Shown piece by piece: positions 1-4,884 of a stretch of 6,213 bases of DNA (position 1 is the first letter of the stretch; every line of letters begins with the position of its first letter). The translations under genes and the position numbers were made by a program. The notes beneath the pieces are model-generated. The model saw only the letters and a program-made list of their open reading frames with translations. It was not told the origin of the DNA and ran no database searches. Source of the stretch: Coriobacteriia bacterium (GTDB lineage Bacteria; Actinomycetota; Coriobacteriia; Coriobacteriales; QAMH01); the NCBI GenBank assembly GCA_900756605.1, contig CAAEKX010000043.1, positions 1 through 6,213 of the forward strand, in the 5' to 3' direction.

Positions 1-797
1 ACCTGCTGGCAGAAATCCAGGATGTCGTTGCACGTGACGAGCGCGTGCTCGTGACCACGCTCACCAAGAAAATGGCCGAAGAGCTTACGGACTTTCTGCT
101 TGACCAGGGCGTGAAGGCAAACTACCTGCACAGTGACATCGGTACGGTCGAGCGTGTCGAAATTCTGCGCGAGCTGCGCATGGGCAGCTTCGACGTGCTC
201 GTTGGCATCAACCTCCTGCGTGAGGGTCTCGACCTACCCGAGGTGAGCCTCATCGCGATTCTCGATGCGGACAAGGAGGGCTTCCTGCGCAATAAGCGAA
301 GCCTCATCCAGACCATTGGCCGTGCCGCACGTAACGTAAGCGGCCGTGTCATCATGTATGCGGACAACGTGACGGATTCGATGCGCATCGCCATCGACGA
401 GACGGCTCGTAGGCGTCATATCCAGATGGCTTACAACGAGGAGCACGGCATCGAGCCCAAGACCATCCGCAAGGCCATCTCATCCATCATGGATGAGCTC
501 TCCGAGGGCAAGAGCGCCCAGGAGATTTCGACGAGCAAGGCGCTTGCCGATGACATCGCGCTGCTCGGACGTGACGAGGTGCTGCGCATGATTGACTCGC
601 TTGAGGAGCAGATGGCCGAGGCCTCCGAAGCCCTTGACTTTGAGACGGCGGCCCATCTACGCGATCAGGCGGTGAGCTTGCGTGCCAAGGTCGAGAGCAC
701 CGACGAAGACGATGCGCTCGCGCGCCTCAAGGCGACCTCGCGTCGCGGGTCGACTATGGGCACACGCAAGAACTCTGGCAAGCACCACAGGCGCTGA
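1..797 (+). CDS. uvrB: UvrABC excinuclease subunit B, C-terminal part (5' end outside window)
   Basis: UvrB is the damage-verifying, helicase-like ATPase subunit of bacterial nucleotide excision repair. It is loaded by UvrA and then recruits UvrC for incision. The reading frame runs from base 3 and gives 264 residues, so roughly the last 40% of a usual 660-700 residue protein is present. Visible near-invariant blocks are VLVTTLTKKMAEELTDFL, the YLHSDIGTVER stretch, GINLLREGLDLPEVSL, LDADKEGFLRNKRSLIQ and TIGRAARN, which together are the second RecA-like domain with helicase motifs V and VI. YNEEHGIEPKTI follows, and then a UVR motif (LDFETAAHLRDQ, about residues 212-223 of this fragment) that contacts UvrC. 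After the UVR motif comes an unusual Arg/Lys/His-rich tail ending GKHHRR. No frameshift or lesion is seen. The gene converges on the minus-strand pair downstream. The identity is essentially certain; the upstream motifs (Walker A, beta-hairpin) lie outside the window. Confidence 0.98.
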   Translation, partial: LLAEIQDVVARDERVLVTTLTKKMAEELTDFLLDQGVKANYLHSDIGTVERVEILRELRMGSFDVLVGINLLREGLDLPEVSLIAILDADKEGFLRNKRSLIQTIGRAARNVSGRVIMYADNVTDSMRIAIDETARRRHIQMAYNEEHGIEPKTIRKAISSIMDELSEGKSAQEISTSKALADDIALLGRDEVLRMIDSLEEQMAEASEALDFETAAHLRDQAVSLRAKVESTDEDDALARLKATSRRGSTMGTRKNSGKHHRR

Positions 798-833
798 GGC
801 GGGCAATCTCGATCTTTCGTCGCAATGGGAGGG

Positions 834-874
834 ATTCCTCCGCTTCGGGGCCTTGCGGCCCCTCCGGTCGGAAT
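834..874. repeat. GC-rich imperfect palindrome in a convergent gap (REP-like element, possible bidirectional terminator)
   Basis: The core is a perfect 6-bp stem, GGGGCC (847-852) and GGCCCC (857-862), closed by the loop TTGC. Outer arms ATTCC (834-838) and GGAAT (870-874) also pair, with partial pairing (CCG/CGG) between them, so the whole forms a long imperfect hairpin. It fills the 87-bp gap between the uvrB stop and the stop of the minus-strand gene. Neither strand has a clean U-run after it. The style resembles the dispersed 'rich-in-GGAATGAC' palindromes scattered between genes in many high-GC genomes, but only one copy is in this window, so the repeat status is inferred. Transcription termination for both converging units is a plausible role. 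Confidence 0.45.
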
Positions 875-884
875 GACGTGTCTT

Positions 885-1556
885 CTATTCATACACGGTC
901 TCGTCGTAATCCGCTTCGTGTCTACCGCCGCATGCGATGCAGGGCACCGGCGTGACGTGATCGAGCACGCGCTCGTTATAGGGGCTCGAGTGGCGTTGAT
1001 CGCAAACTGGACAGCGTGTCCATTCGATATGCGTTCTGCCTGCTACCGTGGCCTCTCGGGCGGTAGAGGCCTGATGGTGCACCGTGCGATAGACCGGCTG
1101 TTCTCGATATGCCGTGTGGTGAACGACGTATCCTTGCCGCGTATCCGTCTGGGGTGCTTGTCCGATAGTCGCTATCGCCGTGTTCGGCGTTGACAGCGCA
1201 TCTTGTGCAGCATCAGTGATTGCCGTGCCTTCGGAGATGTCAAGTGCCTCGCTTCGCGCGTCATCGGCTTGCGAAGGCTGCTGCGTTTGTTGCGCCGTAT
1301 CGGGGCCATTTGCGTTGTCTTGAGCTATGCCGGGCATGATGGCGCCGGTATAGGGATCTGATTGTTCGATGGATTGTCGTGATGGCGAGCGAGCTGGTTC
1401 GTCAGAGACTCCGGGTTGGCTGTGCAATGCCCAGGCGAGGCTTGTCGAGCCTCCGATGAAGATGACGAGCGAGATGGCGAGAACCGTCAAGTCTCTGGTT
1501 GATCGTGCCTGTGTTGATGCTGTGCGTCTGTTCCTCCTCGAGACGCGCTGCTTCAA
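885..1556 (-). CDS. Unrecognised membrane-anchored protein with His-His/Tyr repeats and two CxxC pairs
   Basis: This is a 223-residue protein. It has a strongly basic N-terminus (about residues 1-22), one hydrophobic segment (about 24-44, LTVLAISLVIFIGG...) and a low-complexity Gln/Ala/Ser/Asp/Pro linker (about 45-140). A Tyr/His-rich C-terminal part follows, with a short repeat, VVHHTAY (144-150) then TVHHQAS (158-164). CPVC (182-185) and CIAC (206-209) are 20 residues apart, and the tail reads DYDETVYE. The positive-inside rule puts the N-terminus in the cytoplasm and the Cys/His part outside. Four Cys plus several His suggest a zinc-ribbon-like metal site; this is inference. From memory, similar VHH...CxxC...AYDETV proteins occur in gut Actinomycetota, but I know no assigned function. 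The start is TTG at 1556, chosen because AGGAGG lies 4 nt upstream. It is the second gene of a minus-strand pair, 8 nt after the upstream stop codon. Confidence 0.8.
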   Translation of the reverse strand: MKQRVSRRNRRTASTQARSTRDLTVLAISLVIFIGGSTSLAWALHSQPGVSDEPARSPSRQSIEQSDPYTGAIMPGIAQDNANGPDTAQQTQQPSQADDARSEALDISEGTAITDAAQDALSTPNTAIATIGQAPQTDTRQGYVVHHTAYREQPVYRTVHHQASTAREATVAGRTHIEWTRCPVCDQRHSSPYNERVLDHVTPVPCIACGGRHEADYDETVYE

Positions 1557-1560
1557 GCTA

Positions 1561-1566
1561 CCTCCT
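1561..1566 (-). promoter_or_regulatory. Ribosome binding site for the TTG start, overlapping the upstream stop codon
   Basis: On the minus strand AGGAGG is followed by TAGC and then the TTG start at 1556. Its first two bases are also the last two of the TAG stop of the upstream gene (1565-1567). Ribosomes ending the 90-residue protein therefore finish on top of the next Shine-Dalgarno, which favours translational coupling. This site decides the TTG start. A second AGGAGG (plus-strand 1533-1538) lies inside the gene but has no start codon at a usable distance. Confidence 0.75.
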
Positions 1567-1837
1567 AGTTGTTGGTGACGATGAGGGCAATGATGAGGAT
1601 GATGATGACGAGAAACGCGAGAATCTGGAAACGCCCAAGCCAGGTGTAACGATTCTCCTTGCGGATCATCTTGGCGATTTCCGCATCGCTCTTATCCGGA
1701 TTGATGAGCTTGAGATACTCTGCATAACTCATATTCTCGGGAATCTGCACCTTTTGGGAATCTTGCTCGGACTCCTCGGGCGAGGGGCTGGCCTTCGCCT
1801 GTCCGTCTGATGGTGCTTGCGTTTGCTCGTCGCTCAT
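1565..1837 (-). CDS. Unrecognised small membrane protein with a C-terminal transmembrane segment
   Basis: This is a 90-residue protein. Residues 1-30 are polar and acidic, rich in Ser/Gln/Glu/Pro, and look disordered. Residues 31-60 contain a compact, probably folded block (IPENMSYAEYLKLINPDKSD, then AEIAKMIRKENR). A strongly hydrophobic helix (about 70-87, ILAFLVIIILIIALIV) ends only three residues before the stop. This is tail-anchored topology, with most of the protein probably in the cytoplasm. The frame stays open up to 1981, but the ATG at 1837 is preferred: AGGAGG lies 4 nt upstream, and the extra 48 residues would run across the divergent promoter region to the very edge of the facing gene. 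It is the first gene of the minus-strand pair. I do not recognise a family. A partner role with the downstream anchored protein is suggested only by the tight linkage. Confidence 0.8.
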   Translation of the reverse strand: MSDEQTQAPSDGQAKASPSPEESEQDSQKVQIPENMSYAEYLKLINPDKSDAEIAKMIRKENRYTWLGRFQILAFLVIIILIIALIVTNN

Positions 1838-1841
1838 CGTG

Positions 1842-1847
1842 CCTCCT
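1842..1847 (-). promoter_or_regulatory. Ribosome binding site fixing the start at 1837
   Basis: On the minus strand AGGAGG is followed by CACG and then ATG (1837-1835). It is the only strong Shine-Dalgarno upstream in this frame and argues against the in-frame start at 1981. Confidence 0.75.
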
Positions 1848-1867
1848 GTAGTCGTACACGGGCATAC

Positions 1868-1896
1868 AGTGTAGCGCATACGCTGGCGTATGCACG
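1868..1896 (-). promoter_or_regulatory. Candidate promoter of the minus-strand operon
   Basis: On the minus strand TACACT (plus 1868-1873) matches the -10 consensus TATAAT at four of six positions. It would start transcription about 20-25 nt before the ATG at 1837, leaving room for the Shine-Dalgarno. The hexamer at -35 distance (CGTGCA, plus 1891-1896) is poor. The spacer is occupied by the dyad at 1876-1893, so the promoter may be controlled there. This is read by eye and is tentative. Confidence 0.3.
1876..1893. promoter_or_regulatory. 18-bp perfect dyad in the divergent region, candidate operator
   Basis: GCATACGC and GCGTATGC form an 8-bp perfect inverted repeat around the two bases TG. 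A further direct copy of the half-site GCATAC lies at 1862-1867, 14 bp (start to start) from the left arm. The dyad lies in the 144-bp region between two divergent genes and overlaps the -10/-35 spacer proposed for the minus-strand promoter. A dimeric regulator could bind here and affect one or both directions; the identity of such a regulator is unknown. As an RNA hairpin the two-base loop is too tight to close fully, so a DNA-binding site is the more natural reading. Confidence 0.45.
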
Positions 1897-1909
1897 CGAA
1901 AGCACCAAA

Positions 1910-1939
1910 TTGCGATGAATGCCAAGGCGCGCGTTTTAT
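1910..1939 (+). promoter_or_regulatory. Candidate promoter of the lipoprotein gene
   Basis: TTGCGA (1910-1915) matches TTGACA at four of six positions. It is 18 bp from TTTTAT (1934-1939), which matches TATAAT at four of six. A start near 1946 would give a leader of about 35 nt that includes the AGGAGG at 1971-1976. TATGGT at 1937-1942 is an alternative -10. This is weak and read by eye, but the position relative to the gene is sensible. Confidence 0.3.
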
Positions 1940-1981
1940 GGTACCTTTCTCAGCAGATGATTTCTCGACCAGGAGGACCAC

Positions 1982-2740
1982 ATGACCTTGCTAAAGCGCG
2001 TTCGTCTGGCACTCGTTACCATCGGTGTGACGCTTTTTGCCTGCGCGTGCCTGACTGCATGCGGTGAGCCCATTGCGGCAACCTACGACGGTGGATCGGT
2101 CACCGAGGAAACAGTCACGAGTACCATTGAAAACATGCGGACGTACTACGAGCTCGAGGATGACGCGGCCTGGGCCGAGTTCGTCAAGGGCCGCGAGTAC
2201 GATACGGGCGCAAATGGCTCCATGCAGACGGCAGTCGAGAAGGCGGCCGCGCAGGCGGCAGCAGCTGCTGGCCAGACCGACGAAGACCAGACCGAGGGCA
2301 CTGCCGAGGAAATGCGCGAGTACGTCATCGAGCAGATCATCCGCAGCCAGCTCATCGAGAAGGAAATCAAGGACCGCAAGCTCGAGGTGAGCGATGAGGA
2401 CGTTGACGCATACGTCGAGCAGCAGCGTTCCTATGTCGAGTCGAGGCTCATGGAGGGCGTCTTCGAGAGCGTCCTGCAGAGGCAGGGCTACAAGGACCTC
2501 GATGAGTATCGCGAAGAGATTCGCGAACAGCTCAAGCAGCTCAAGCTCCAAAACGAGGTCTCGACCATCACAACGGACGATGGCCAGGAGATTTCCGGTA
2601 AGACCGCATGGTCCACATGGTTCGACAAGCTGTATGAGAGCGTCCATCCCAAAATCAATCCAGCTCCACAGCCGTTGCCCTACGCAATTGTCGAGGTAAC
2701 GCAGGATTCAGGTGCCGAGGGTGCACCGGAAGGCGAATAA
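1982..2740 (+). CDS. Lipoprotein with SurA/PrsA-like N-terminal chaperone domain, no parvulin domain
   Basis: This is a 252-residue exported lipoprotein. Its signal peptide has a KR-containing n-region, a hydrophobic core (about 9-22) and the lipobox LTAC, with Cys27 as the acylated residue, so it should be tethered to the outer face of the cytoplasmic membrane. The mature part starts IAATYDGGSVTEE, the typical opening of SurA_N-type chaperone domains. An Ala-rich then acidic low-complexity stretch follows (about 85-110). Next come long charged helices: YVIEQIIRSQLIEKEIKDR, then LEVSDEDVDAYVEQQ, then GYKDLDEYREEIREQLKQLK. A short tail has tryptophans (TAWSTWF) and a Pro-rich end. The parvulin prolyl-isomerase domain found in PrsA and SurA is absent, so a holdase-like role in folding exported proteins is more likely than isomerase activity. 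AGGAGG lies 5 nt before the ATG. The gene sits 45 bp upstream of pgk and may share its transcript. The family assignment is from pattern, without a search. Confidence 0.85.
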   Translation: MTLLKRVRLALVTIGVTLFACACLTACGEPIAATYDGGSVTEETVTSTIENMRTYYELEDDAAWAEFVKGREYDTGANGSMQTAVEKAAAQAAAAAGQTDEDQTEGTAEEMREYVIEQIIRSQLIEKEIKDRKLEVSDEDVDAYVEQQRSYVESRLMEGVFESVLQRQGYKDLDEYREEIREQLKQLKLQNEVSTITTDDGQEISGKTAWSTWFDKLYESVHPKINPAPQPLPYAIVEVTQDSGAEGAPEGE

Positions 2741-2785
2741 GCAAGGCCAAGTTGGCGGATACATCTCACAGAACAGGGGAGAAGC

Positions 2786-3985
2786 ATGTATTCCAAGAAG
2801 ACCATCAAGGACGTCGACGTAGCCCACAAGCGCGTACTAGTACGCGTGGACTTCAACTGTCCGTTGTATGAAGGTACCGTCGTGGATGATACGCGCATCC
2901 GCGAGGCGTTGCCGACCATCCGTTACCTCCTCGACCATGACGCTCGCGTCATTATCGCAAGCCATTTGGGCCGTCCCAAGGGAGATCATTTCGAGAGTCA
3001 ATTCTCGATGATGCCCGTGGCCATGCGCCTCATCCAGTTGCTCGGACGTCCCGTTTCGGTCATTGGTGGCGAGAAGATCGCCGGCGAGGATGCCCTCTCG
3101 GCTTCGCTCGCGCTCAAGGACGGCCAGATCATGATGCTCGAGAATCTGCGCTTTGACGATGGCGAGAAATCCTGTGACCTGCAGTTCGTGCACCGCCTTG
3201 CTTCGCTCTGTGATATCTACGTCAACGACGCCTTTGGCGCAGCGCATCGCGCTCATGCTTCCATCAGCGGCGTGCCGGAGTTCGTTCCGGCCGTGAGCGG
3301 CCTTTTGCTCGCCAAGGAGGTCGAGACGCTCACCTCGATGCTCGAGAATCCCAAGCGTCCCTTCGTTGCCATTCTGGGCGGCTCGAAGGTGTCGGACAAG
3401 ATTGGCATCATCAGCAACCTCATGGACATCGCCGATACCATACTCATCGGCGGCGCCATGATGTTCACCTTCCTGGCAGCTCAGGGGTATTCGGTTGGCC
3501 AGTCCAAGATGGAAGCCGACATGGTCGATACGGCTCGCCAGATGCTCGAGACCGCCAAGGAGAAAAACGTCAATCTTGTCATACCCGTTGATGTCAAGAT
3601 GGCCGACCAGTTCTCCGACCTTGCCTATACCGAGGCCGTCGATGTCGACGCCATTCCCGATGACATGATGGGTCTCGATATCGGCCCCAAGACAGGCCGT
3701 ATGTATCGCGAGGTCATTCGCGAGGCCGGCACCGTCTTCTGGAACGGTCCCATGGGCGTCTTCGAGTTCCCGTCCTTCGAGCTCGGGACCCGTTGCGTTG
3801 CCGAGGCGGTGGCCGCATCCGATGCGACGAGCATCATCGGCGGTGGCGATTCGGTCGCGGCTATCAAGAAGTTTGATCTGGCCGATCAGGTCACGTTCAT
3901 TTCGACTGGCGGCGGTGCCTCGATGCGTCTGCTCGAAGGCAAGGAACTTCCGGGCGTCATGGCGTTGATGGACAAAGAAGCGTAA
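2786..3985 (+). CDS. pgk: Phosphoglycerate kinase
   Basis: This cytoplasmic enzyme transfers the acyl phosphate of 1,3-bisphosphoglycerate to ADP, giving ATP and 3-phosphoglycerate in glycolysis. Its 399 residues match the family's usual length. N-domain substrate site: VLVRVDFNCPL (17-27, with Asp22 and Asn24), DDTRIREALPTI (34-45), SHLGRPKG (59-66), LRFDDGEK (121-128) and NDAFGAAHRAHAS (147-159). C-domain nucleotide site: AILGGSKVSDKI (195-206), FWNGPMGVFE (318-327), GGGDSVAAIKKF (352-363) and STGGGASMRLLEG (373-385). The only small deviation noticed is Cys25 where Val is common in DFNVPL. The start ATG has AGGGGAG a few bases upstream. It is followed by tpiA after 23 bp, so the two are surely co-transcribed. 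No internal lesion is seen. Confidence 0.99.
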   Translation: MYSKKTIKDVDVAHKRVLVRVDFNCPLYEGTVVDDTRIREALPTIRYLLDHDARVIIASHLGRPKGDHFESQFSMMPVAMRLIQLLGRPVSVIGGEKIAGEDALSASLALKDGQIMMLENLRFDDGEKSCDLQFVHRLASLCDIYVNDAFGAAHRAHASISGVPEFVPAVSGLLLAKEVETLTSMLENPKRPFVAILGGSKVSDKIGIISNLMDIADTILIGGAMMFTFLAAQGYSVGQSKMEADMVDTARQMLETAKEKNVNLVIPVDVKMADQFSDLAYTEAVDVDAIPDDMMGLDIGPKTGRMYREVIREAGTVFWNGPMGVFEFPSFELGTRCVAEAVAASDATSIIGGGDSVAAIKKFDLADQVTFISTGGGASMRLLEGKELPGVMALMDKEA

Positions 3986-3996
3986 GACGACGAGAC

Positions 3997-4002
3997 GAGG
4001 AG
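3997..4002 (+). promoter_or_regulatory. Ribosome binding site fixing the tpiA start at 4009
   Basis: GAGGAG is followed by six bases and then ATG (4009-4011). The later in-frame ATGs at 4021 and 4042 have no Shine-Dalgarno, although 4042 would give the more usual N-terminus just before the IAGNWKMN motif. The site therefore supports the longer protein. Confidence 0.65.
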
Positions 4003-4008
4003 CAGCGT

Positions 4009-4809
4009 ATGTTTGGCGCAATGCAAGATACCGGCGCCCGCATGCCGATGATTGCGGGTAACTGGAAGATGAACAAGACGACGGTCGAGGCCGTGACGCT
4101 CTCGCAGCAGATCTCGTTTGAGTCTGACAAGGCCTGGGAGGCAGTCGAAGTGGTCATCTGCCCTCCCTTCACCGACCTCAAGTCAGTCTTCAACGTTCTC
4201 GCCTTTGACCACTCGAGCATCAAGCTTGGTGCCCAGGACGTGTATTGGGAGCCCGACGGAGCCTATACCGGCGCCATTTCGGTCTCCATGCTCAAAGAGC
4301 TCACCTGCGAATACTGCATTGTCGGGCATTCGGAGCGCCGCGAGTATTTTGGCGAGACCGACGAGACGGTCAACAAGAAGATCAAGGCACTGCTTGCCCA
4401 GGGGCTTCATCCCATCATGTGCTGTGGCGAGAACCTTGATGTGCGTGATGCGGGCGATACGCTGGCCTTCATCGGCGAGCAAGTACGACTTGGCTGGAAG
4501 GGCATTGGCGAAGAGGACATCGCCAAGTCGGTCATCGCCTACGAGCCCATCTGGGCAATCGGTACGGGCCGTGCTGCCACGCCCGAGCAGGCGCAGGAGG
4601 CATGCGCGCACATTCGTGGCGTCGTTGCCGACTTTGCGGGTGCGGACGCGGCGAGCAAGATGCGCATTCTCTATGGTGGCTCGATGAATACGGGCAATGC
4701 CGAGCTTTTCCTGCCGCAACCCGATGTCGACGGAGGTCTCATTGGCGGAGCCTCGCTCGATGCCAAGGCGTTTTCGACGCTCGTCGAGATGGCGCTCAAG
4801 GCAAAGTAG
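4009..4809 (+). CDS. tpiA: Triose-phosphate isomerase
   Basis: This TIM-barrel enzyme interconverts dihydroxyacetone phosphate and glyceraldehyde 3-phosphate in the cytoplasm. It has 266 residues, slightly longer than the usual 250 or so because of 11 extra residues before MPMIAGNWKMN. Catalytic and binding residues are all present: Asn18 and Lys20 in GNWKMNKT, His107 in GHSERREYFGE (106-116), Glu179 in AYEPIWAIGTG (177-187), the phosphate-gripping loop 6 within that last block, ILYGGS (220-225) and GGLIGGASL (242-250). Some segments differ from the common bacterial form: AYTGAIS in place of FTGEIS, CCGENLDVRDAGDT in place of the usual CIGETLEERE-type stretch, and GGSMNTGNAELF in place of GGSVxxxNAxEL. 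None of these touches a catalytic residue. It lies between pgk and gpmI in the same direction, 23 bp after pgk. The start at 4009 is chosen for its GAGGAG site. Confidence 0.98.
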   Translation: MFGAMQDTGARMPMIAGNWKMNKTTVEAVTLSQQISFESDKAWEAVEVVICPPFTDLKSVFNVLAFDHSSIKLGAQDVYWEPDGAYTGAISVSMLKELTCEYCIVGHSERREYFGETDETVNKKIKALLAQGLHPIMCCGENLDVRDAGDTLAFIGEQVRLGWKGIGEEDIAKSVIAYEPIWAIGTGRAATPEQAQEACAHIRGVVADFAGADAASKMRILYGGSMNTGNAELFLPQPDVDGGLIGGASLDAKAFSTLVEMALKAK

Positions 4810-4837
4810 TCTGCGCGCGACAAAAGAACTGTTCTAC

Positions 4838-4860
4838 CGGGGCGATCTGTGATTGCCCCG
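4838..4860 (+). other. Stem-loop between tpiA and gpmI (attenuator, processing site or weak terminator)
   Basis: CGGGGCGATC (4838-4847) pairs with GATTGCCCCG (4851-4860) through ten base pairs, one of them G-U, around the loop TGT. It starts 29 bp after the tpiA stop and ends 24 bp before the gpmI ATG. It is followed by ATTCGTT rather than a real U-run, so a classical intrinsic terminator is doubtful. The gpmI Shine-Dalgarno (AGAGGAG, 4868-4874) lies just downstream and is not part of the stem. Partial termination, mRNA 3'-end protection for pgk-tpiA, or an RNase entry point are all compatible. Confidence 0.55.
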
Positions 4861-4884
4861 ATTCGTTAGAGGAGCATCTGAGAT

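Noticed and set aside
825..1193. Plus-strand open frame of 122 codons between uvrB and the dyad region
   Set aside because: It starts in the hairpin gap and runs antisense to the Cys/His domain of the minus-strand gene, which has clear membrane and motif structure and a proper ribosome binding site.
1855..1873. TACAC...GTGTA inverted repeat near the minus-strand promoter
   Set aside because: Five-base arms around a nine-base spacer are expected by chance, and it overlaps the proposed -10 box. The neighbouring 18-bp dyad is much stronger.
1838..1981. N-terminal extension of the 90-residue membrane protein up to a start at 1981
   Set aside because: It would cover the entire divergent promoter region and abut the facing gene, while the ATG at 1837 has a perfect Shine-Dalgarno. 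The extra residues show no domain.
2230..2310. Possible short tandem repeat in the Ala/Gln-rich part of the lipoprotein gene
   Set aside because: It is compositional bias (GCG/GCA/GCC codons) without a repeating unit at the DNA level.
2746..2756. Inverted repeat GCCAA-G-TTGGC between the lipoprotein gene and pgk
   Set aside because: The arms are only five bases with a one-base centre, too tight and short for a stable hairpin, and no U-run follows.
2837..4021. A 394-codon open frame on the minus strand opposite pgk
   Set aside because: It mirrors the coding strand of a certain pgk gene. Its translation is low-complexity in style (His/Asp/Leu-rich) with no domain, as expected of antisense frames in GC-rich genes.
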